This document shows positions 56,787 to 64,000 of a stretch of 64,000 nucleotides of DNA, in pieces. The translations under genes were made by a program, and so were the position numbers. The stretch is from Paramoeba atlantica (taxonomy: Eukaryota > Discosea): NCBI GenBank assembly GCA_977017575.1, contig CDRNVI010000040.1, positions 372,001 through 436,000 of the forward strand, given 5' to 3'. The notes below the pieces were generated by a model. The model made no database searches. It saw only the letters and a list, made by a program, of their open reading frames with translations, and was not told the DNA's origin. Each line of letters starts with the position of its first letter. The first letter of the stretch is position 1.

Positions 56787-57669
56787 GAAAAAGAGAGCGT
56801 AGTGGTATGAAAAAGAATGTAATCAATATCGGAACTCATAGAAAAACATTATCCTACCTTCACTGATGATTTTTACAAGAATCCAAAGGAAGATGTTTTT
56901 GTTTCGAAAAAAAGTGGCAAAAAAAAAATTGGTTCAATTCCACCATATTTCCTTGTGTGTTTGTCCTCTACTTTTTTCCTTTCCTCCTCGATATGCAACA
57001 CAAACAACAGTAGTCTTACAACAAGGGTGTACAGGTCCTGAGTTGGCTTTGCTATAGCCCTTGCGGGCAGATTACTGGCGGGCGTGATGAGAGTGGGTGG
57101 GCGGGCGTGAATAGCGTAGTTACGGGATTGGCTGGACTGAAAATCGACGCACTCATGAGTAAAAGCGGTATTCGCTCAACAAAAAAGCATCCGCCCAGTA
57201 AGAGAGATTCGGTCGTTTGGGCTCAAAACCGATTCTATTATTGGGAGGTGTACGATAATATTTGCTATCAAATGTGAGAACAATACGCTTTTCACAGCAC
57301 GCAAGCAGTAGATTGATTTCAAGTTGAAATTTTTAACATGTAAAGTTTTGAACAAATGTAATGGAAGTAAATTGTGGGCGCTCATACCCACACTACCCCG
57401 CTGTATGAAGGCTTAGATTAGTCCCAACATTATTTTATAGACCGCCAACATTGTTGATAAAAAATAACTAAGATGCTTGACAAGGATGGATGTCTAGCCG
57501 ATTTACATCGACCTTTTTGGTTTGGATTGGAGGGATGTCTTCGTGTTTTTTTTGGCAAAAAGGCACACACTCTACGAATGCGGTAAGGATTCGCATGCAA
57601 CCATATACAAGAGCGTGTCTTAATTTAAACTTTAAATTTTAAAGCCTACACTGTATTCTCATATCCTTC
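56787..57669. other. Non-genic, no recognised content
   Basis: 883 bp without a supported gene or RNA. GCGGGCGTGA is repeated near 57074 and 57102. Confidence 0.5.
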
Positions 57670-60600
57670 ATGTTGCACTCCCTTGGATGCGCTCGCTTCA
57701 CAAAATCGTATCGGACAGCGAGATCTCTCTTCCTTTATCGGGTATCGTCCCTACATACTAAGCTGCCATCAGCAACAGAGTCCTGTGACAGCAAAAAAGA
57801 AGCATCCATTAATTTGGCCACCGCTTCTGTGAACGCTCCATCTCCACACACTTTTTCAGTGGCCTATCGATGTCTGAAGAGTTGTTTTGCGCAGCATGAC
57901 ACGAAAATATATTTGAGCCTTGAAATTACTTCGTTGAGAAATAAAGTCGCATACAAAGTATATGATGGCGCAAAAAAGGACACAAACCTCCTTAGTGCCG
58001 TGATTCCTTCTAAAGGGTTGTCACACAGGGAATCTGTCGAGCTTGCATATCTTGGTGCGTTACGTTTTCGATTTCCTGAACATTACGCTTCTTTGATAAA
58101 AAGTGTTTCATCGCTTGCTTTAGTTAATATATGGAAACCTGTTATACTCTATTTGCTTCTACGTAAGAGAACCTTCCAAATGTCCTTACGATCTCTGGTT
58201 AGTCGGTTGGCTTTTGTTACTGAGCAGATTCAAAAGAACAAGGAAAGTGATACGTTCACGGTAATTTTAACTCTACACGCCCAGCAGAAGCGCGAATTGA
58301 AGTACACAATGTCTGAATTGAGTTTATGCAAATACCATGTCTACGTAAAAGCATTGGAAATGATTGATTCAGACATTCGCCAAGAATGGGACCGAATCTT
58401 GTGCAGCCTTCTTAATTTTACTAAGCGAGTCTCAACGAAGAATTTCGCTAGAGTGCTGCCTAGAAAAGTTGGATGCTCAGTTGTGCTCAAAACTCAAAAG
58501 CTCAGTAACAGTGATCAATGGACTGCTTCATACCTGGTAAAGTGTTCGAAAAGTGAGCACAAAAGTAAGATTTTAGAATCCGGTGACTTGAAATCGCATC
58601 TGCAAACAAGTGCTTCAAACAAATTTATTGCATGTCTGCAGCTCTTGAAGTTACTTTACTCAGAAATGGGAAACGTCTTTGCCGTTGAAAGGCTAACTGG
58701 ATTGATAGAGAAATGCAACAAACTTATATGCTCTGACTTTGAAACCACAAAAATAATGCTGGAAAAATGTGGTGTCATTTTCAAGGAAGCACAAATTAGC
58801 ATTGCTTTCTGCACTCTCACTTTTTGGAGTTTTATGAAAGGCCGAAACACTCTTTCTCTGTGGATAGGAACAGACTCAAGTAAAACTTTTATGCGCGGCG
58901 CCGCAGAGGTAATACAGCTTCAGTTTAAATCGGAAACATTTTTATCTACACAGGAAGATAACAGTGAACTAAACGCTATTAGCGCATCGAGAAACGACGA
59001 TTCGTGCTTAAAAGGCGATTATGAAGCTCAATCATTTTCAATCCTTAGTCAGTTGAAATCCCAGCTAAAGCATGAAGTTTCTGTGTCATATGATTCCGCT
59101 CTTCCAAGCGGCAGTACGGACGCTCAAAATACTCCCAACATAAATATCCCTCAACGTTGTAAAGTCACTTTGAAGGACATTGATGCCAAAACTTATTACG
59201 AAGTTGAAAGCGAGCATTCCGCCCATCGACTGACACTCACTTTGCTCTCGAAGGCCTATATGAACACAGTTAAATCCCCATCAAATTCGGGCACCAACTT
59301 TTTGTTAACACCATGGATTTTGCCACCAGTGCGTTGCGATAAAACTTTTAAAGTATTGGTAGAAGGTCTAATTTGGCGAATTTATGGTATACGTTTCGAA
59401 ATCGTGGTAAATTTCGCACTGGATAGGCCTGGATATGAAGGTTTCGCCGTCCTGAATGCAGAAAAACATGTGCCTGATAATGCTGCAAAGGCAACGGATC
59501 GCTACATTACGCTAAAATCCACTTCTGCACTTACAGCTACTATGTTAAATCCGCTGCATTGTCTTGCCCGCGAGCACGGACTCAGTCATGAACAGTGCGT
59601 AAACAAAGTATATGCAGCTCTGATTCGAGAACTTCTTCCTGAATTAACCAAGGATGGTTGGTTCTCTGCTATTATTTCAAATTACGATTCTCATAGCTTT
59701 CTGCCTAAGCCGAGTTCATCCTGTATGTTGCAAACATTAAGAGATTCTTTTGCCACATGCTTAGGGGAACCAATTACTGAATTTTATTGTGAATCAGAAA
59801 AGAATGTCAAATTATGTAAAGGGAACGACCAACTTTCGCAGAGCTCCTACCATGGTGCGCTAGCCTCACTATTGCGCCAATATCGTCAACTCTTGAAACA
59901 TCCAGATTTTTCTTCAATGCAGCAACGCATCATCGCCGCAGAAGCAACGTTATTGAAGGGCAACGTAACACGTTTTCATGCGGGTGAACTTTATTTTATG
60001 AAACACGTGGTGAAAAACGAACTTGGAATGGAATTATGGGTCAAACGAAAATATGATACAAGTATTCGCCTGTGGTGCGTTCAAATTACGTTGTTTGGCC
60101 AAAATAATCATAGCCACGAGCTTCCTCCAGTCTACGCGAAAAAACGGCGAATAGCGACCACGTATGCATTGATGGATTTTTGTCGGTCTTGTTTCATGCA
60201 ATGGTTTGAGCGACGTTGCGAAACATTTTTTGATATACGTGGCATACCGTTAAATTTCATTAGATTTCAGAACGCATATGATCCTTCCTCTATTTTACAC
60301 ATTTGGCCCAAGCCGAAAGTTTCCTGTACACTTTCGATTGTATTAGAAATTTTTGCCCGATTTGTGCAGCAATCTGTTTCATTTAAACTTACGCAAGATA
60401 CTGAAGGTGGAGAATATACAGCACAAATTACCGCGATACCGCACACTGATAAAAAGTGCGATTTGCTGACTAATTCAACGACAAACAATTGTTTGCTTCA
60501 TGCGAAGGGCCCAAGTCCGATTAGTTGCTTGATACAACTTTTCGAAAAGGTAGCAGATCCCAATAGTGAGCTCTCAGAACACATGAGGCACGAAATAAGG

Positions 60601-61494
60601 ACGAGACTGCAGATCTCATCAGAATTTTGTAACATAGGGGCTCTTAGACACATGATGCTTTACCATTTCGGATGTGATATCGGTTTAAAAGTGAAATCTA
60701 GTAGGCACTCTGATTCTGTATTGCATATTTATATATGTGGCTCTGATGGATGCTTTGGTTTGGGTCACGAGCGGGGAAATTCACTTGGACAAACCCTGCG
60801 TACTTTAACACTTAGAATGGCAAAGAATCACATGGCTAGGTTTTTCTACATGTTTTCTTCTACTTGTTCCGTTCACTGGCCAAATTATCCGTCTATGGAA
60901 ATTCCATCCTCGGACAGGGTAAATACTTTGCAGCTTATGCGTGAGGCAACCGCTAGTGGATACGGTTATACGCTAAAGGAATCAATCAGTCGTATGAAAG
61001 GAAGCTTTGTCCGTGTAACCCTACGTAGAGAGAATGGTGCAAAAATGTTTTCACATTCGAGTCGTTCTTTGCCAATGAGTCTGATGCACTCATACGGCGC
61101 CCTTCTAAAACGAAACAGGGCGGCAATGAAATGTTTCCAAGATCTTGAAAAAAACCATTGTTATTCGCCAAGTTCTGTGAAAGACAATGATGTCGAGCTT
61201 TTACGATATATCGTACGCTATGAATTAGGACTAGATTTAGACACGGTAAAAAAGACTGATAGTAGTAAAGAATCAAGTCGTCACCGAGTCCTCCTCTTTG
61301 CTCGAAACGAAACCAATAATGAGAAGTTATGTTTGTCAATAAGCTTTCATTCGTTCGACAGCGTTGTGGCTGAAAAAATGGCTGCAATCGCTGCCATTAA
61401 TTTTCACTTTCCTTTCTATTTTTTTAGGCACAAGTTGCGTATTCCTCGCACAGCACATGTATTCGGCCCATTGAATAGCCTGAACAAAAGTTGA
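57670..61494 (+). CDS. Large mitochondrial-looking protein with an unrecognised internal repeat
   Basis: 1274 residues in one frame. I do not recognise a family. The first about 35 residues (MLHSLGCARFTKSYRTARSL) are basic and acid-free, as in a mitochondrial presequence. The C-terminal 500 residues contain at least three copies of a module: a helix with the pattern hxxhxxHhVxxELGhxLxV (LYFMKHVVKNELGMELWVKR near 771; LRHMMLYHFGCDIGLKVKSS near 990; LLRYIVRYELGLDLDTVKKT near 1174), followed by strand-like stretches and an Ala-rich helix (VAEKMAAIAAINFHF in the last copy). The helix-strands-helix order resembles dsRNA-binding domains but the usual residues are missing. Similar strand pairs occur in the N-terminal half. 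Confidence 0.65.
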   Translation: MLHSLGCARFTKSYRTARSLFLYRVSSLHTKLPSATESCDSKKEASINLATASVNAPSPHTFSVAYRCLKSCFAQHDTKIYLSLEITSLRNKVAYKVYDGAKKDTNLLSAVIPSKGLSHRESVELAYLGALRFRFPEHYASLIKSVSSLALVNIWKPVILYLLLRKRTFQMSLRSLVSRLAFVTEQIQKNKESDTFTVILTLHAQQKRELKYTMSELSLCKYHVYVKALEMIDSDIRQEWDRILCSLLNFTKRVSTKNFARVLPRKVGCSVVLKTQKLSNSDQWTASYLVKCSKSEHKSKILESGDLKSHLQTSASNKFIACLQLLKLLYSEMGNVFAVERLTGLIEKCNKLICSDFETTKIMLEKCGVIFKEAQISIAFCTLTFWSFMKGRNTLSLWIGTDSSKTFMRGAAEVIQLQFKSETFLSTQEDNSELNAISASRNDDSCLKGDYEAQSFSILSQLKSQLKHEVSVSYDSALPSGSTDAQNTPNINIPQRCKVTLKDIDAKTYYEVESEHSAHRLTLTLLSKAYMNTVKSPSNSGTNFLLTPWILPPVRCDKTFKVLVEGLIWRIYGIRFEIVVNFALDRPGYEGFAVLNAEKHVPDNAAKATDRYITLKSTSALTATMLNPLHCLAREHGLSHEQCVNKVYAALIRELLPELTKDGWFSAIISNYDSHSFLPKPSSSCMLQTLRDSFATCLGEPITEFYCESEKNVKLCKGNDQLSQSSYHGALASLLRQYRQLLKHPDFSSMQQRIIAAEATLLKGNVTRFHAGELYFMKHVVKNELGMELWVKRKYDTSIRLWCVQITLFGQNNHSHELPPVYAKKRRIATTYALMDFCRSCFMQWFERRCETFFDIRGIPLNFIRFQNAYDPSSILHIWPKPKVSCTLSIVLEIFARFVQQSVSFKLTQDTEGGEYTAQITAIPHTDKKCDLLTNSTTNNCLLHAKGPSPISCLIQLFEKVADPNSELSEHMRHEIRTRLQISSEFCNIGALRHMMLYHFGCDIGLKVKSSRHSDSVLHIYICGSDGCFGLGHERGNSLGQTLRTLTLRMAKNHMARFFYMFSSTCSVHWPNYPSMEIPSSDRVNTLQLMREATASGYGYTLKESISRMKGSFVRVTLRRENGAKMFSHSSRSLPMSLMHSYGALLKRNRAAMKCFQDLEKNHCYSPSSVKDNDVELLRYIVRYELGLDLDTVKKTDSSKESSRHRVLLFARNETNNEKLCLSISFHSFDSVVAEKMAAIAAINFHFPFYFFRHKLRIPRTAHVFGPLNSLNKS

Positions 61495-61604
61495 ATGATC
61501 ACAATTGTCATTTCAGGCACCCCTACCCTTCACAAAAAATAAAGTTACAGGTAATGTCGGTGTGGTAGCTGCTTCGTAAAAAAGCGGTGGTTGTTGGTAA
61601 ACCG

Positions 61605-61630
61605 GCTTCGCAAATGGCTTCCCACTAACG
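61605..61630 (+). repeat. Third copy of the GCTTCGCAAAT(T/G)GCTTCCCACTAACG repeat
   Basis: Differs at one base from 26478-26503. It precedes the tRNA-like sequence by about 25 bp. Confidence 0.65.
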
Positions 61631-61654
61631 GCGTCGCGTATGGCTGAAAATATA

Positions 61655-61722
61655 ACTGCCGGGAGTCGAACCTGTGACCACCTGATTATGAACGGCAGGT
61701 CTTAACAACTGGACTACCTGGG
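61655..61722 (-). other. tRNA-like sequence with intact Pol III boxes A and B (pseudo-tRNA or SINE head)
   Basis: On the minus strand a perfect box A (TAGTCCAGTTG, 61716-61706) and a perfect box B (GGTTCGACTCC, 61672-61662) are separated as in a tRNA gene. The D-arm GTC...GAC closes. The stretch between has an ACCTG/CAGGT stem with an 11-nt loop (TTCATAA inside), not a normal 7-nt anticodon loop, and the acceptor and T stems do not pair. A second box B (GGTTCGAGTCC, 61721-61731) lies on the + strand. It is therefore probably not a working tRNA. Confidence 0.6.
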
Positions 61723-61768
61723 TTCGAGTCCCCGGGACCTACAACCGGGACCTACGTTTTTAGGCACC

Positions 61769-62656
61769 GTGATTTGTGCCCAAATCGAGGATAGAGGGGG
61801 GGCCCCTCTTTTCTCACCCTGCTGGATCCACCCTACCCCGGACACCATAAAGAAGGGAGAGGCAGAGGTTGTAAATGAATTTGAGAAGGTTCTCACTGAC
61901 GTAAGATCTGGGTTATCAGAGCCGAATTCTCCTGCTCTGCTTCTCTTGGACAAGGCACCACAGCACACAAGCACTCTCTCACTTCAAGCATTTAACTGTA
62001 GTACGCTGTACGTTCCCGCTAAAATGACGCACGTCTTTCAACCTTGCGACCATTACATAATAGCGAATATGAAGAAAAATTTTGACCGCACATGGAGAAA
62101 ATGGGTACAGGGTGTGTACGCTGATGCCACGACATCTATTGAAGAATGCACGGCACGCATATTAACTACATCAATCCCAGTTCTAAGAACCTTGAAATAT
62201 CATCAGCTTTCTGTCGCTCTTTCCTCATTAACTCCTTCAACTATACTAAAATCGTTTGGCGTAACAGGTATTTTACGCGCGGTTTATGGCAATACGAATT
62301 ATGAGGTTATTTACGACTCTTTGATTCAGACGCTGTCTGCAGAAGAACTCTCGGAAGCTCAAAAAGTCTCAACTGTTATCGTCGGTGACTCAGAAAATGG
62401 TGATATGAACGAACCCATTAACACATTGGCCACACCGACTGATACAATACATGAAAATGTGGATACAGATCATCGCGGTGAAGCCCTGGATTATGTTCTT
62501 GTAACAAAAATGGGTCGTCCTCCAAAGGAGACGCGAGTTTCTTATCACTCAGCGGAAGAAAGAAAACGTATGCATCGAAGACGACTTCATAAAAAAAGAG
62601 TTGCACATAACAATTATCAGTGGTTCTCACGGCGCCGCATAGATTCGGTAGATTAG
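61769..62656 (+). pseudogene. Truncated pogo/Tigger-type (DDE_1) transposase
   Basis: The open frame of 295 codons begins at a GTG and lacks the N-terminal DNA-binding domain and the first catalytic Asp. It has the second Asp block (SPALLLLDKAPQHTS) and the third (VPAKMTHVFQPCDHYIIANM), followed by KKNFDRTWRKW as in pogo/Tigger/CENP-B-like transposases. The C-terminal tail is basic with an AT-hook-like MGRPPKE and RRRLHKKR. No stop interrupts it. Since the 5' part is missing and replaced by the tRNA-like sequence, I call it a 5'-truncated copy; a domesticated gene is an alternative. Confidence 0.75.
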
Positions 62657-63105
62657 CCAATTAGATTATTAGTGCGTGTAGGAGTAAGTGAAGGAAGAAA
62701 GAAGGACGGAAGAAAGAAAGAAGGAAGAAGTAAATCAACATTCAAAAATATCAATGAAACAAACATTCTTAATATTTTAAAGTACCAAATGACTACCATT
62801 GTGCGTGTATTAATATGATAAAGTATGAAAATAGCGTCAAGTAATTTTAATAGGAAAATATATTTTCTAGTTTCATTGCACGAAAAAATTGGCCCCAATA
62901 AAGTTGGTCCACATAAATATTGGTCCGACTTTTTTTTCGAGCTCGAAGGACCAAATTAAAAAAATATCAAATTTTTTACTCGGCCGGTAGGGCGCTCTAC
63001 GAAGATATTTTTGGGCGGAAACTGATTTCTAAAAAAAATGATTTTTGATATAACCCAAAATGACTAATTAGCTTTAATCATCATTAATTGGTACAGTATT
63101 TTTTA
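62657..63105. other. Intergenic with purine microsatellite
   Basis: A purine run of AAGGAAGAAAGAAGGACGGA type occupies about 62690-62730. The rest is AT-rich without recognised genes. Confidence 0.6.
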
Positions 63106-64000
63106 ATGACTCACTCAAAACGAAAAAGAGTTCCTCGAATCCGTGTATCCGAGCTTATCTCGGGCACCTCCTCAATAGAGGAAATAGCAACGAGTGAAAT
63201 CCCTCAGAGGGAAGATATGAACGAAGAGGATTCTACTGATTCTGCGTCCGAAGAATGTGAAACATTTGAACATAAGGCTCAACGCGTACATGACATGCTA
63301 CAGAAACAACAGAGGGATGACTTTTCTAGCAACATAGATGAGGACATCATGCGGGATGAAAAGGTGGATATTTTTAGCGTGGTTAATGAAAAAAGTGAAG
63401 CAAAGCCCCTTTCTACTTTGCCGACTCACGTTTTAAGCGCTGACAAAAAAGCTGATACCACAGGAACTATTGAAAATACTAAAAGGCGTATATCTGCTGT
63501 GCTACATGTACTGGCAAACTTCAAGAGCGAAAGATCATTAGAACATCAGCGAAAAGAATACATTGATGTGCTAGTAAAAGATGTTTGTCGACTGTACGAT
63601 TACAACGAGTTTTTGACACGTAAGCTGCTGGAAATTTTGCCACCATCAGAAGTCGTTGAGTTCATCGAGGCCAATGAAAAGGAGAGGCCAGTCACACTAC
63701 GAGTCAATACTTTAAAGTCGCGACGTCGAGAAGTGTCACACGCCCTCGCTCAACGGGGTGTGCACCTTCAAGCCCTGGAAAAATGGACTAATGTGGGGCT
63801 ACAAGTATTCGAGAGCAAAGTTGCAGTCGGGGCAACAGCGGAGTATCTTGCTGGTCATTACATGTTGCAGAGTGCAGTTTCTTTCCTTCCAGTTATCACA
63901 CTGGATCCTCAGCCGAACGAGAAGGTTCTTGACCTTGCAGCAGCTCCCGGTGGAAAGTCGTCCTTTATTGTACAATTAATGGGTGATAGTGGAATGCTGT
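63106..64000 (+). CDS. NOP2: rRNA m5C methyltransferase NOP2/NSUN1 type, 3' partial
   Basis: The frame opens at the ATG at 63106 and runs off the window; about 298 residues are visible. The N-terminus is basic then acidic (MTHSKRKRVPRIRVSELISG), followed by residues about 130-190 of the pre-methyltransferase domain (LYDYNEFLTRKLLEILPPSE, EKERPVTLRVNTLKSRRREV) and the start of the Rossmann fold: GHYMLQSAVSFLPVITLDPQ and the SAM-binding VLDLAAAPGGKSS. The family methylates C5 of a cytosine in 25S/28S rRNA in the nucleolus. The TLRxNTLK and AAAPGGKSS wording is that of NOP2 rather than other NSUNs, though the catalytic Cys residues lie outside the window. Confidence 0.88.
   Translation, partial: MTHSKRKRVPRIRVSELISGTSSIEEIATSEIPQREDMNEEDSTDSASEECETFEHKAQRVHDMLQKQQRDDFSSNIDEDIMRDEKVDIFSVVNEKSEAKPLSTLPTHVLSADKKADTTGTIENTKRRISAVLHVLANFKSERSLEHQRKEYIDVLVKDVCRLYDYNEFLTRKLLEILPPSEVVEFIEANEKERPVTLRVNTLKSRRREVSHALAQRGVHLQALEKWTNVGLQVFESKVAVGATAEYLAGHYMLQSAVSFLPVITLDPQPNEKVLDLAAAPGGKSSFIVQLMGDSGML

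Overview
The window is a stretch of nuclear DNA from a unicellular eukaryote whose lineage I cannot name. The genes belong to eukaryotic systems: a Nup93/Nic96-type nucleoporin, COPI beta-prime subunit, a Vti1-type SNARE, PEX1, a PP4 regulatory subunit, a Prp19-complex subunit (BCAS2/SPF27), UTP11, NOP2, 14-3-3, a BET-like chromatin protein, HMG-box protein and a USP deubiquitinase. The standard genetic code fits, with TAA, TAG and TGA all ending genes. Nearly all genes are single open frames; the only intron I can argue for lies directly behind the start codon of the USP gene. All 31 host genes that I call lie on the + strand, head to tail, with about 200-600 bp between most neighbours. Minus-strand coding sequence occurs only in mobile elements. 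Such one-way gene arrays are known from kinetoplastids and dinoflagellates, but a spliceosomal subunit, RtcB, SERF and a plant/protist-type FKBP argue against simply calling this a kinetoplastid.

Layout. 1-25.1 kb is a dense gene array: PMS2 (partial), a DEDDy exonuclease with zinc knuckles, FKBP, BCAS2, mitochondrial ferredoxin, a RhoGEF-like protein, a TPR/zinc-knuckle protein, Oxa1/Cox18, a BET-like protein, SERF, USP, a small membrane protein, a DEK-C/HMG protein, an LRR protein, 14-3-3, a TPR-like protein, Nup93 and a coiled-coil protein. 25.1-27.4 kb is a non-genic insert with two clusters of perfect palindromes. 27.4-46.4 kb resumes the array: Vti1, PPR, an unknown basic protein, PP4R3, RtcB, an unknown, a YbjN-like protein, COPB2, PEX1, UTP11; it is interrupted by a mariner relic near 30.5 kb. 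46.4-54.1 kb is repeat-rich: an apparently intact hAT transposon (3.34 kb, terminal inverted repeats, 8-bp target duplication) inside an older inverted-repeat element, then a scrambled LINE relic, short hairpin repeats and a compact MITE. 54.2-64 kb has an unknown protein, a decayed Merlin/IS1595-type transposase, a 1274-residue mitochondrial-looking protein with an internal repeat I do not recognise, a tRNA-like sequence beside a truncated pogo-type transposase, and the start of NOP2.

How the genes work together: most are unrelated housekeeping genes, so the clustering looks structural rather than functional. A loose theme is mitochondria (ferredoxin, Oxa1/Cox18, a PPR protein and several proteins with basic amphipathic N-termini). 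Several genes contain very GC-rich islands in which the + strand changes from extreme C-richness to extreme G-richness within about 500 bp; this is the most unusual base-composition signal in the window.
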